Of a stretch of 24,862 nucleotides of DNA, positions 1-8,461 are shown piece by piece (position 1 is the first letter of the stretch; each line of letters opens with the position of its first letter). A program made the translations under genes and the position numbers. Under the pieces are notes generated by a model. That model searched no databases, was not told the DNA's origin, and saw nothing but the letters and a program-made list of their open reading frames with translations. The stretch spans positions 1 through 24,862 of the forward strand of contig DASZMX010000087.1 of the NCBI GenBank assembly GCA_035551475.1, in the 5' to 3' direction. The stretch is from DASZMX01 sp035551475. Its GTDB lineage: Bacteria; Verrucomicrobiota; Verrucomicrobiia; Limisphaerales; Palsa-1400.

Positions 1-2
1 TG

Positions 3-1979
3 GCCGGCCTCAAGCAATCGGTCGAAAGCGTCATCGTCGAGCGCTCCCCGGACGGCATGACGGCTTCCGAATGCCTCGCGGCGGTCAACCTTCGCGCCCG
101 GCAATTGGTCGAGGAGCAATACGCCTGCTGGCGCAAAGACCTGCGCCCGGCGCTCGCCCGGGAAAACATCCGCTTCCTCAGCTTCAAGGAAATGTCCAAG
201 GACGACCTGGATTGGGTGGAGGATTTTTATCGCGAACAGGTGCGCCCGGTACTCACGCCTCTCGGGCTCGATCCCGCCCATCCCTTTCCGCAACTGCTGA
301 ACAAATCGCTCAACACCATTGTGCAGTTGGACATTCTGCAGGAAGGCGAACTGCGCCGGCGCCTCGCGGTGGTGCAGGCGCCGCGCGCCCTCCCGCGCCT
401 CGTGCGGCTGCCCCGCGCCGACTCCCGTCAACAACATTATATCTTCCTCGGGGAATTGATTGGCCATTATCTGGCCGATCTTTTTCCCGGCACCACCATT
501 CTTGGCTACTGGCAATTCCGCGTCACGCGCAACAGCGAACTTTATATTGACGAAGAAGACACGGCCAACCTGCTCAAAGCGGTGGAGAACGAGCTGCACA
601 ATCGCCGCCGCGGCGCCGCGGTGCGGCTGGAGGTCGAGTTGGGCTGCCCCGCGCCCATTCGCGCGCAGTTGCTGGAAAACCTCGGCCTCAGCAAGGAGGA
701 TTTGTTTATTATTGACGGCCCGGTCAACCCGATCCGCCTCATGGCCGTGACCGAGGGCGATCATTCCCCGGAATTGCGCGACCCCCCGTTCGTGGCGCCC
801 ACCGCGCTGGCCTTGCGCGAGGAGCCGGACGTTTTCGCGGCGATTCGACGCGGCGACATTCTGCTGCATCATCCTTACGAAACATTTGGCAGCGTGGCTG
901 ACTTCCTCCGCCAGGCCGCCGCCGACCCGGCGGTGCTGGCTATTAAGCAAACACTCTATCGCACCGGCGGCGATCCGCAGATAGTCGGCGCCCTCATGGA
1001 CGCGGTGCGCAACGGCAAGCAAGTCACCGCCGTGGTCGAATTGAAGGCCCGCTTTGACGAGGCGAATAATATCCTGTGGTCGCGCCGCCTGGAAGAAGCC
1101 GGCGTGCATGTGGTGTACGGCCTGGTCGGCCATAAAATCCATGCCAAAATGTGCCTGGTGGTGCGCAAGGATCCCGACGCCATCCGCCGCTACCTCCATT
1201 TGAGCACCGGCAATTACAACCCAAACACCGCGCGGATTTACACCGACATCGGCCTCCTCACCTGCCGCCCCGATTTCGGCGAAGACGCCACGAATTTGTT
1301 CAACTTATTGACAGGCATTTGCCAGTTCCAGGACGTCAAACGCTTTTTGGTTGCGCCTTTCGAATTGCACAGCCGCATGCTCGGCCTGATCGCGCGCGAA
1401 GCGGAACATGCGCGCCGCGGCCTGCCCAATCGCATCATCGCCAAAATGAATGCGCTGGTGGATCCGGAAATCATTGCCGCCCTCTACCGCGCTTCGCAAG
1501 CCGGCGTCAAAATCGATTTGATTGTGCGCGGCATCTGCTGTCTTCGCCCCAAACTCAAAGGCATCAGCGACAACATCTCCGTCATCAGTGTGGTGGACCG
1601 TTTCCTGGAGCACAGCCGCATTTTTTACTTCGAGAACGGGGCGCAGCCGGAAGTGTTCGTCGGGAGCGCGGATTGGATGCCGCGCAATTTCTTCCGGCGC
1701 ATCGAGGTGGTTTTTCCCGTGGAGGACGGGCGTTTGCGGGAGCGGATTCGCGTCGAAATCCTGGAATCCATCCTGCGCGACAACGTCAAGGCCCGGCATC
1801 TGCGCCCGGATGGCTCCTACACCCGCCCGCGCGTGGGCCGCGGCCCCGCGGCGCGCCGCAGTCAAGTGGAATTAATGGCCGCCGCCGAGCGCGCCTCCGT
1901 CGAGACCGCCGCGCGCAAGGCGCACGCCAAATATCCGCAGATGAAAGTGCTGCCGTCGCCGCTGCCCGCCAAAACCTGA
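3..1979 (+). CDS. ppk1: Polyphosphate kinase 1, 5'-truncated by window edge
   Basis: This enzyme reversibly transfers the terminal phosphate of ATP to growing polyphosphate. The reading frame is open from base 3, and the residues before the first internal ATG (position 57) already match the PPK1 N-terminal domain (AGLKQSVESV), so ATG 57 is not the true start. About 658 residues are visible; the family is usually near 700, so only some tens of N-terminal residues are missing. The autophosphorylated catalytic histidine is in GHKIHAKM (second His, codon 1140-1142), followed by the family block STGNYNPNTARIYTD. The second conserved histidine is in LEHSRIFYF (codon 1611-1613), followed by VGSADWMPRNFFRR. 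The C-terminal tail is Arg/Ala-rich. The gene is followed after 6 nt by an alpha/beta hydrolase, so co-transcription is likely. The family assignment is very secure. Confidence 0.97.
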   Translation, partial: AGLKQSVESVIVERSPDGMTASECLAAVNLRARQLVEEQYACWRKDLRPALARENIRFLSFKEMSKDDLDWVEDFYREQVRPVLTPLGLDPAHPFPQLLNKSLNTIVQLDILQEGELRRRLAVVQAPRALPRLVRLPRADSRQQHYIFLGELIGHYLADLFPGTTILGYWQFRVTRNSELYIDEEDTANLLKAVENELHNRRRGAAVRLEVELGCPAPIRAQLLENLGLSKEDLFIIDGPVNPIRLMAVTEGDHSPELRDPPFVAPTALALREEPDVFAAIRRGDILLHHPYETFGSVADFLRQAAADPAVLAIKQTLYRTGGDPQIVGALMDAVRNGKQVTAVVELKARFDEANNILWSRRLEEAGVHVVYGLVGHKIHAKMCLVVRKDPDAIRRYLHLSTGNYNPNTARIYTDIGLLTCRPDFGEDATNLFNLLTGICQFQDVKRFLVAPFELHSRMLGLIAREAEHARRGLPNRIIAKMNALVDPEIIAALYRASQAGVKIDLIVRGICCLRPKLKGISDNISVISVVDRFLEHSRIFYFENGAQPEVFVGSADWMPRNFFRRIEVVFPVEDGRLRERIRVEILESILRDNVKARHLRPDGSYTRPRVGRGPAARRSQVELMAAAERASVETAARKAHAKYPQMKVLPSPLPAKT

Positions 1980-1985
1980 TTTGCC

Positions 1986-2606
1986 ATGTTGGAGACTGTT
2001 TTGATTCCCGCCGCCGAACCGTCGCGCCGCCTGCTGGTGGTTTTGCATGGCTTGGGCGACAGCCCCGACGGCTACCGCTGGCTGCCGGACGCCATGCAAT
2101 TGCCGTGGCTGGACTATTTGCTCGTGCGCGCGCCTGATTCTTACTACGGGGGATTTTCGTGGTACGATCTCTATGGGAATTCAGCCACAGGCATCCTGCG
2201 CAGCCGCGATTTGTTGCTGGCATTGCTGGCCGATCTGACGCGGCAGGATTATTTGCCCGAAAACATCACGCTTTTTGGATTCTCGCAAGGCTGCCTCATG
2301 ATCATGGAATTGGCGGCCCGTTTTCCCCAGCGACTCGCGGGCGTGGTGGGCATCAGCGGTTATATCCATGAGCCGGAGACGCTCCTGCGCGAGGCCCAGG
2401 CGGCGGCGCCAAGCCAAAGAATATTGATGACACACGGCTCCCAGGATCCGCTCATTCCCCTCGCGCCAGTCCGGGCGCAAATGGAGACCCTGCGGCGCGC
2501 CGGCTGGCAAATTGACTGGCGGGAATTCAACAAAGCGCATACTATCGCCGGCGATGAGGAAATGGAGGTTATTCGGGATTTTGTCCGCGCCGGCTACCCT
2601 GCTTAG
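1986..2606 (+). CDS. Serine alpha/beta hydrolase, phospholipase/carboxylesterase family
   Basis: This is a 206-residue protein of the Abhydrolase_2 type (acyl-protein thioesterase / YpfH-like carboxylesterase). The oxyanion-hole motif LHGLGDSPDGY lies at residues 20-30. The nucleophile elbow GFSQG places the catalytic Ser at residue 100. Asp154 in HGSQDPLIP and His185 in NKAHTI complete the triad, and all are in the expected order and spacing. There is no signal peptide, so it is probably cytosolic, and the length is typical. The ATG start lies 6 nt after the ppk1 stop, which suggests one transcript. The substrate cannot be deduced; small esters, thioesters or lysophospholipids are all possible. 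Its last 53 nt overlap the start of the next gene in another frame. Confidence 0.85.
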   Translation: MLETVLIPAAEPSRRLLVVLHGLGDSPDGYRWLPDAMQLPWLDYLLVRAPDSYYGGFSWYDLYGNSATGILRSRDLLLALLADLTRQDYLPENITLFGFSQGCLMIMELAARFPQRLAGVVGISGYIHEPETLLREAQAAAPSQRILMTHGSQDPLIPLAPVRAQMETLRRAGWQIDWREFNKAHTIAGDEEMEVIRDFVRAGYPA

Positions 2607-5166
2607 CGCGGTCTTGTGGATCGGACTTTCCGGACTTTTGCCAGGAGCTTCGCTCACCGGTTTTTCCCCGGCATTCGGCCAGCCGGGAAATGTGATCACC
2701 GTGCGGGGAACCGGCTTCACCGCCGCCTCCCTTGTGGAATTCAACGCCAATAGCGCCACCGACGCCGATTTCATCGTGCTTTCCGACACCCTCCTCCAAA
2801 CGGTCGTGCCCGTGGGGGCGACCACCGGTCCCTTGCGGGTGACCTTCGGCGGCTCCAGTCTCACAACCAGCAGCAATTTTGTGGTGGCTCCCGCGATTGC
2901 CAGCTTCGCCCCGCCGTTCGGCGCCGTCGGCACGCCTGTTGTCATTTACGGGGCAAATTTTGTTGCGGGAGGCACCACCGTGACATTTCCCGGAGCGGCG
3001 GCCGTCACGGGAACGGTGACCTCTTCCAGTCAAGTTGACGCCACGGTCCCCGCCGGGACGACCAATGGCCCCATCATCGTGACCACCACCGCCGGCAGCG
3101 CTGTCAGCGCGGCCAGCTACACGATTTCCAACGCGCCGCTCGTGACGAGTTTTTCACCCACCCTGGCGACCAACGGCACAACGGTCGTGATCAACGGCGC
3201 CAATTTCGCCGTCGGCAACACCACGGTAAAGTTTGGAACCGTGACCGCCTCCAGCGTCACCGTCGTTTCCACCACCCAATTGCATGCCGTCGTGCCCAGC
3301 GGAGCCGGCACCGGGCCAATCACTGTCACCGTCAGCGGCAAGGGAACTTTCGTCACCAGCACCAATTTTGTCACGGCTTTCGGATTGCTCGTGACCTCAT
3401 TTACGCCCGCGTACGGCAAGCCCAACGATGTCGTGTTCATCGACGGTTCAGGATTAAACGCCGTCACGGCGGTGACATTTAGCAACAACGTCGCCGCGAC
3501 GATCACGGGCCAATCGGACACAGAAATCCAAGTGCACGTGCCTAGCGGCGCGATCACGGGAAAGATCAAGGTTTTCTCCGCCACCAACGCATTTGCCACT
3601 GTCTCTAACTTCACCGTGCTCTCCGGCCCGTTGATCACCGACTTTTCTCCTTCGGTCGGACAGGTGGGAGCGATGGTGGTGATTAATGGAGAAAATTTCA
3701 CTGGCGCTTCGGCGGTTAAACTCGGCGGCAAATCCGCCTCGGGCACTGTAACCGCCGACACTCAAATCTCGATTACGGTTCCAGCCGGCGCCACCAGCGG
3801 TCCCGTCGCTGTCACCGTCGGAACCTCCACCTACACGACATCGAGCAACTTCACTGTCGTGACTGCGGCGCCGTACATCGCCAGCTTTACGCCGACGAAC
3901 GCGGTGCGAGGAGAAGCGATCACCATCACGGGCGGCAATTTCGCCAATCTGTCCAGCCCTGCGGTCCGCCTTGGCGGCGCCGCGGCGTCGAACGCCCCGC
4001 TCGTGGCGTCAACCCAATTAACGGCCTACGTTCCCTCCAATGCGGTGACGGGTGGCATCACCGTCAGCAGCACGTCCGGCACAGGCACGAATACTTCGCT
4101 GCTCTATTTGCAGCCGTGGATCACTAACTTTACGCCCGTCAAAGGCTGGGTTTATTCCAACATCGTCGTGACAGGCCGCAACTTCACCAATGCGACTGCG
4201 GTCAGCGTCAGCGGCGTAAATTACGCCTTCACCGGATCGGCCACGCAGATTGTCGCCACGGTCCCGGCGACTGCGACCAATGGCTTCTTGACGATCACCA
4301 CGCCCGGCGGTGTCATCATCAGCACGAACACGTTCTCGATTTTGCCGAAGATTTTCGGCTTCTCGCCCGTGCTCGGCCCCATCAACGACCTCGTGACCAT
4401 CACCGGCACGAGCCTGCAAAATGTCATCGACGTGCAATTCAACGGCGCCGATTCCGTGCCGATCAATGCGTCGTTTGGCCAGGTGAGCGCGATCGTCCCT
4501 TCCAACGGCTTTACCGGCCCGATCACGGTCATCACGCCCGTGGGCAGCGACACGTCCGTCAGCAACTTTATTGTGACGCAGCCGAGTGAAGTTCACTTTT
4601 TCAAAACGGCGGACGCTTCCCTCGTGACGCCGGGAACGCATGTCACCTATACACTCGCGTTGACCAATCTCGGCCCGTCCATCATCACCACGGTGGTGGT
4701 CACGGACAGTTTGCCCGCCGGCCTGACGTTTCTATCGGGCGGCAGTTCCGTCGGCTCAGTCACGTTCACCAATCCGGTGGTTTATTGGAACATTCCCATC
4801 CTGACCAACGGCACGGCCGCCAGCGCGACGGTGGTGGCAACCGCTTCAGAAAGCGCCCGTTTGGCGAACATTGCGGGGGTCAACTTTGCCGAAGGCGCGT
4901 TGAGCGGCGGCTTCCATGTGGCCACGTCCGCGGTTTATTTTGTCTCCGATCCGTTGCGCACGCTGGATGTGGATCGAACCGGGAACGAGCTGGTGGTGCA
5001 TTGGCCGGTTTCAGCTTTGAATTTTGGCTTGGAGCTCAACACCAATTTATCGCTGCCCACAAATTGGAGCGCCGTCCATCCCCCGCCCGTGACCATTGGG
5101 GGTTCAAATTATTCGACCAACGCCCTGACTTTGCCCGCTGAATTCTTCCGGCTCAAGACGCCTTGA
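2554..5166 (+). CDS. Secreted IPT/TIG-repeat protein with DUF11-like domain
   Basis: This is an 870-residue secreted protein. ATG 2554 was chosen because it gives a clear signal peptide (MRKW, then a hydrophobic stretch ending at GLLPGAS); an in-frame ATG at 2512 would add 14 residues ahead of it. Either start overlaps the end of the hydrolase gene. Eight Ig-like IPT/TIG repeats follow at about residues 33-112, 113-192, 194-275, 277-356, 358-436, 439-520, 521-597 and 598-676. Each has an S/TFxP opening, an ITVxGxNF-like strand and a VPxxATxGPI-like strand. A DUF11-type repeat spans about 679-795 (GTHVTYTLALTNLGP, DSLPAGLTF). A C-terminal beta module (about 803-868, ELVVHWP to EFFRLKTP) resembles one recurrent in verrucomicrobial secreted proteins. 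No anchor or sorting tail is visible. It is probably a surface or adhesive protein; the ligand is unknown. It ends 4 nt from the convergent FHA gene. Confidence 0.85.
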   Translation: MRKWRLFGILSAPATLLSAVLWIGLSGLLPGASLTGFSPAFGQPGNVITVRGTGFTAASLVEFNANSATDADFIVLSDTLLQTVVPVGATTGPLRVTFGGSSLTTSSNFVVAPAIASFAPPFGAVGTPVVIYGANFVAGGTTVTFPGAAAVTGTVTSSSQVDATVPAGTTNGPIIVTTTAGSAVSAASYTISNAPLVTSFSPTLATNGTTVVINGANFAVGNTTVKFGTVTASSVTVVSTTQLHAVVPSGAGTGPITVTVSGKGTFVTSTNFVTAFGLLVTSFTPAYGKPNDVVFIDGSGLNAVTAVTFSNNVAATITGQSDTEIQVHVPSGAITGKIKVFSATNAFATVSNFTVLSGPLITDFSPSVGQVGAMVVINGENFTGASAVKLGGKSASGTVTADTQISITVPAGATSGPVAVTVGTSTYTTSSNFTVVTAAPYIASFTPTNAVRGEAITITGGNFANLSSPAVRLGGAAASNAPLVASTQLTAYVPSNAVTGGITVSSTSGTGTNTSLLYLQPWITNFTPVKGWVYSNIVVTGRNFTNATAVSVSGVNYAFTGSATQIVATVPATATNGFLTITTPGGVIISTNTFSILPKIFGFSPVLGPINDLVTITGTSLQNVIDVQFNGADSVPINASFGQVSAIVPSNGFTGPITVITPVGSDTSVSNFIVTQPSEVHFFKTADASLVTPGTHVTYTLALTNLGPSIITTVVVTDSLPAGLTFLSGGSSVGSVTFTNPVVYWNIPILTNGTAASATVVATASESARLANIAGVNFAEGALSGGFHVATSAVYFVSDPLRTLDVDRTGNELVVHWPVSALNFGLELNTNLSLPTNWSAVHPPPVTIGGSNYSTNALTLPAEFFRLKTP

Positions 5167-5170
5167 TGTG

Positions 5171-5554
5171 TCACCACAGCGCGTAGGCGATCGCGACCTC
5201 TCCCAATCCGAGGGCCACCAGCATCACCCAAGTCAACGACTCGCGAAAAGCCAGTGACGATTGGCGGACGGCTGTAAAACTGAATTGAACGTTGACGGAA
5301 CCGACGCCAATGATGTCACCGTTGCGCAAGGGCTTGCGCTGCACGGGCTCGCCATTGAGTTGGAGCATCGCATCCGTCTCGACTTGAAGAATGGCATCGT
5401 CTCCCTCGCGGCAGATTGAAAGATGGCTGGGCCAGACGCCCGAATCTTCCAGGATAATGTCGTTGCTGGAGGCGCGCCCAAGACGAATGGGAAATCGCGA
5501 GGCGGCAAAGACAGCTCCCGCCTTGCTTCCCCCGAGGACCTCCAGGCGGATCAT
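5171..5554 (-). CDS. FHA-domain protein with C-terminal membrane segment
   Basis: This is a 127-residue protein. The FHA domain, a phosphothreonine-peptide reader, covers about residues 22-95: PIRLGR with Gly26-Arg27, then SHL (Ser43-His44) and LNGEP (Asn67-Gly68), followed by RNGDIIGVG. These are the conserved positions of the fold. Residues 107-126 (LTWVMLVALGLGEVAIAYAL) form a hydrophobic helix at the extreme C-terminus, so it is probably tail-anchored in the inner membrane with the FHA domain in the cytosol. The start was placed at MIRLEVLGG because upstream in-frame sequence overlaps the export lipoprotein gene. Stop and start share one base (TGATG), indicating translational coupling. 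The context suggests a signalling or scaffold role in the exopolysaccharide module, but the phosphorylated partner is unknown. Confidence 0.8.
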   Translation of the reverse strand: MIRLEVLGGSKAGAVFAASRFPIRLGRASSNDIILEDSGVWPSHLSICREGDDAILQVETDAMLQLNGEPVQRKPLRNGDIIGVGSVNVQFSFTAVRQSSLAFRESLTWVMLVALGLGEVAIAYALW

Positions 5555-6198
5555 CACCAAAACCGGCGCGGCACGAAAATGGTGTCTCCCGGATACACCG
5601 GCAAATCCAGTTCCGGATGCGACAACGCTTTCACGCAATCCACAATATAAGTCTTGCCGCTGAAACGCCGGGTCAATTGCACGCCCCATTTTTTGGCGAA
5701 CGGGTTGAAATCACCCGCCGAACCGATGGCCTGGGTGACCGTGAGCGGGCCGGTATAAAGTTGTTTGCCGCCGGTCGAACCGAGGTTCACCTCGCCGCGC
5801 ACATAATAAAAGCGCACCAGCGGCGTGACCGTGACATTCATGTGCCGATAAAAATTGGGCACAAATTTATTCTGAATATCCACTTCCAATTGGCCGGGGG
5901 TTTTTCCAGCCGCCTCGACCCGCCCAATATCGGGCAAACTAATGGTGCCGTCAGACTTGACGTCTGTTTGGAGCGAAGGGATCGGAGTGGGCGTGTTGGC
6001 ATTCAGGTCAATCGAGAGACGGTCGCCTGCCGAAATGGGCTCGATCAACATCGCTGCCGCCGAGTCATTGGTTCCCTCGGCGACAGGCGGGGCGCTGGGC
6101 GAACTATTTTTGTCCGTCAGACAACCTGTCAAACACAACATCGCGGCGCTCAAAACCGCCAATAGAACCTGCCCAAAATGCTTATGCCTCAATCTCAT
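5554..6198 (-). CDS. Short Wza/OPX-type polysaccharide export lipoprotein
   Basis: This is a 214-residue periplasmic or outer-membrane-associated exopolysaccharide export protein. The signal peptide ends in a lipobox, LTGC, with the lipidated Cys at residue 26. The Poly_export (PES) domain spans about 52-125 (ISAGDRLSIDLNA, DGTISLPDIGRVEAAGKTP). One SLBB-type domain spans about 130-213 (YYVRGEVNLGS, VYPGDTIFVPRRFW). Canonical Wza is about 380 residues, with more SLBB domains and a C-terminal amphipathic helix that spans the outer membrane. This protein stops directly after the first SLBB domain and has no such helix. It must therefore work with another outer-membrane pore, and the beta-barrel protein at 8462-9802 is the obvious candidate. 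It lies 32 nt after the kinase gene and is coupled to the FHA gene. Confidence 0.88.
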   Translation of the reverse strand: MRLRHKHFGQVLLAVLSAAMLCLTGCLTDKNSSPSAPPVAEGTNDSAAAMLIEPISAGDRLSIDLNANTPTPIPSLQTDVKSDGTISLPDIGRVEAAGKTPGQLEVDIQNKFVPNFYRHMNVTVTPLVRFYYVRGEVNLGSTGGKQLYTGPLTVTQAIGSAGDFNPFAKKWGVQLTRRFSGKTYIVDCVKALSHPELDLPVYPGDTIFVPRRFW

Positions 6199-6230
6199 AC
6201 TCGTGTGGAACTGCTGCCCTGCTCAACCGG

Positions 6231-8381
6231 TCAGTATTTTTGTTTGATTTCAGTCTTGGCCTCTTTGGCCGCATCACTTAATTGGACAACCGTCGGCTCT
6301 TTTTGTTGAGACTGATATTCATAATAACCGCTGTAATAGTAATAACTCTCATCCTGGCTCATATTGATGTTGTTCAACACGATGCCGATGAGGTTGCCGC
6401 CGACCTTGAGAATCATTTGCTTGGCCCGCAAGGTCATGGGCTGCGGATAACGGCGGTATTGCACCACTTGCAACACCATGTCCATTTCGCTGGCCAGAAT
6501 GGAGGCGTCACTGATGCCCAACAACGGCGGTGAATCGAAGAAAATGAATTCGTAACGCCGCTTCAATTCCTGAATGGCATCCTTCATTTGCGCGGAACCC
6601 AGGATGCTCATCGACGTGCTCGGGAGTTTGCCGCTCGCCAGGAAGTCGAAATTCGGAATCTTCGTTTTCTGCACCAATTCTTCAAACGGCTTTTGCTTGA
6701 GCAGAAGATCCGTCAAACCGGCGGCATTGGATAGATGCAGGACCTTGTGCAAGCTGGGACGGCGCAAATCCGAGTCAACCACCAGCACGCGCTGCCCATT
6801 CTGCGCAAACACCGCCGCCAGGTTGAACAACGTGGTGGACTTTCCTTCGCCGGCCCCGCCGCTCAGCACGGTGACCGTATTCCAGCTCTCATTTTTCCGG
6901 GAAAACAAAAGATTGGTGCGCAGCACGCGATAAGCTTCGGCATGCGGGCTTTCCGCGCCCTCATCCATCAAATTGGCCACATTCTGGGGAATGACACCCA
7001 AAACAGGAGCCTGCAATGCGCGTTCGATGTCATCAATGGTCTTGACGCTGGTGTCCAGGTATTCGATGAAGAACGCCAAACCTATGCCCACCATCAATCC
7101 CAAAACAATTCCAATTGGAATGATGATTTTGCCCTTCGGACTGACGGGCTTCTTTTCCTCACGACCCGGGTCGCGCACCGTCACAATGTTCAACGGCGTG
7201 CCTGCTTCGACTTCGAGATCAATCAATTGCCGTTGCATTTCCTCGACTTGCCGTTGCAAGCTGGCCACTTCCGCTTTGGCATCGTAATAAGGACGATAAA
7301 CAGTGGCCTTCTTTTGGAATTCCGCGAGGGCGTCGTCTTCGGTCTGCTTGATGACGTCGTAAAAGCTCTTGAATTGATCAAACCGATTCGATAATCCGAG
7401 CAAGACGCCTGCGACCTTGCTTTCGTAATCGCGTTGAGCCGATTCGTAAGCTCGTTTTCGAGCCTCATATTCCGCCTGCTTGGGCCCATACGTGTTGGTC
7501 ATGGCGTTAAAACTATCCATCGCCAACACATAACGATTGTAAATCATGCCCCAATCCGGGTCCGCCATGTGGATCGCTTCGGGCAGCGTCATGGACATTT
7601 TATCTTCCGGAATCATCCGCACTTTTGCCAAGACGTTGCTCGCGTCCAAAACCTCGGCCAAGGCATCGATCCGCACATGCTCGTACCCGCGCATTTGCTC
7701 GGTCTGAATGGTCTCGGTCGCCTGCGGATTATCCGCCATGATGACGGGAATATTGAGATTGGTCAGATAACCTTCGGCTTCATCTTTCTTGGCGGACAAT
7801 CTCCGAACAGTATTTGTGAAATCCTCTTGGAATTGGTGAATGCCGCTTTGATGCGTGCTCTGGTACTGCTCCACGCGGGATTCACGATAAGAATCCGCGA
7901 TGGCATTGACGATTTTGGCCGACAGTTTTGCATCTGGATTCCGCACCGTGATCTCGATCAGGTCAGTTAAACGACGTTGGTCCGCCGTCACGTGCAGATA
8001 AAGATAATCGTAGGTGTCATCGAGGGTCCAAGGCGCCGTATCCCCATTTTGCTCCGCGAATTTCTGCCGAAGATTCAGACTCTGGATGACATTGGTCAGA
8101 ATCGAATATGACTTGATGATCTGGAATTGAGTCGTCAGCCAATAAGGGTCCGACCCAAGGATGGCGGAATTACGGGTCGAAACAACGGGGTTATCTTTCT
8201 GCACCTCAATGCAAACTGAACTTGAATACTGCTTGGGCAGCCACAATGTCAGCAGCGTGCTGGTCAGGACGCAAAGTAAAAACACGACCAGGATCAAACT
8301 CCGGCGCAATCTAATGACCCGCCAGTAGTCAAGAAAATGCAGTTTGATCTCAGGTGTGTCGCTCGGAGTGACTGTGTCCAT
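6231..8381 (-). CDS. Wzc-like exopolysaccharide chain-length regulator / tyrosine autokinase
   Basis: This is a 716-residue inner-membrane PCP-2a protein with a fused BY-kinase. The Wzz domain has TM1 at about 29-48. It is followed by a long periplasmic part rich in coiled coil (about 150-395), then TM2 at about 418-438 preceded by the Pro-rich KKPVSPKGK. The cytosolic kinase has Walker A GGAGEGKST (508-516), Walker A' VLVVDSDLRRP (532-542) and Walker B FIFFDSPP (612-619). A C-terminal tyrosine cluster at 680-689 and Tyr716 are the expected autophosphorylation sites. It should control polymer length and cycle with the OPX protein. The start is ATG 8381; an in-frame TTG lies two codons upstream. 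No Shine-Dalgarno sequence precedes it, because the U-tract of a terminator ends 4 nt before the ATG. No cognate phosphatase is visible. Confidence 0.93.
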   Translation of the reverse strand: MDTVTPSDTPEIKLHFLDYWRVIRLRRSLILVVFLLCVLTSTLLTLWLPKQYSSSVCIEVQKDNPVVSTRNSAILGSDPYWLTTQFQIIKSYSILTNVIQSLNLRQKFAEQNGDTAPWTLDDTYDYLYLHVTADQRRLTDLIEITVRNPDAKLSAKIVNAIADSYRESRVEQYQSTHQSGIHQFQEDFTNTVRRLSAKKDEAEGYLTNLNIPVIMADNPQATETIQTEQMRGYEHVRIDALAEVLDASNVLAKVRMIPEDKMSMTLPEAIHMADPDWGMIYNRYVLAMDSFNAMTNTYGPKQAEYEARKRAYESAQRDYESKVAGVLLGLSNRFDQFKSFYDVIKQTEDDALAEFQKKATVYRPYYDAKAEVASLQRQVEEMQRQLIDLEVEAGTPLNIVTVRDPGREEKKPVSPKGKIIIPIGIVLGLMVGIGLAFFIEYLDTSVKTIDDIERALQAPVLGVIPQNVANLMDEGAESPHAEAYRVLRTNLLFSRKNESWNTVTVLSGGAGEGKSTTLFNLAAVFAQNGQRVLVVDSDLRRPSLHKVLHLSNAAGLTDLLLKQKPFEELVQKTKIPNFDFLASGKLPSTSMSILGSAQMKDAIQELKRRYEFIFFDSPPLLGISDASILASEMDMVLQVVQYRRYPQPMTLRAKQMILKVGGNLIGIVLNNINMSQDESYYYYSGYYEYQSQQKEPTVVQLSDAAKEAKTEIKQKY

Positions 8382-8385
8382 AAAC

Positions 8386-8425
8386 AAAAAAAAGCTAGAA
8401 TCGTATGCGAACGATACGTTCTAGC
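8386..8425 (-). terminator. Strong intrinsic terminator between barrel gene and kinase gene
   Basis: Read on the minus strand, an inverted repeat with arms at 8425-8414 and 8406-8394 (GCTAGAACGTAT against ATACGATTCTAGC) gives a 12-bp stem with one bulged base and a 7-nt loop. It is followed at once by eight U residues (8393-8386). It lies about 37 nt after the stop of the beta-barrel gene and ends 4 nt before the ATG of the Wzc-like gene. The plus strand has no T-tract after the stem, so it works only for minus-strand transcripts. Confidence 0.85.
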
Positions 8426-8444
8426 CTTCTGAATTAAAGGTCAA
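8418..8444 (-). promoter_or_regulatory. Possible weak promoter for the kinase gene, overlapping the terminator stem
   Basis: On the minus strand, TTGACC (8444-8439) is followed 15 nt later by TAGAAC (8423-8418), the same -10 hexamer as in the promoter of the upstream barrel gene. The spacer is shorter than the usual 16-18 nt, so this is weak. A transcript starting near 8411 would carry only half the hairpin and would escape termination. Confidence 0.25.
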
Positions 8445-8461
8445 ATTTATTTTCCGACTTT

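Noticed and set aside
1151..2137. A 328-codon plus-strand frame across the end of ppk1 and the hydrolase start
   Set aside because: It is Arg/His/Pro-rich, overlaps two genes with intact catalytic motifs, and matches no family.
2620..4580. Possible DNA-level tandem repeat array in the IPT gene
   Set aside because: The eight units are similar at protein level, but their DNA has diverged and lengths vary. This is an old domain repeat and not a recent tandem duplication.
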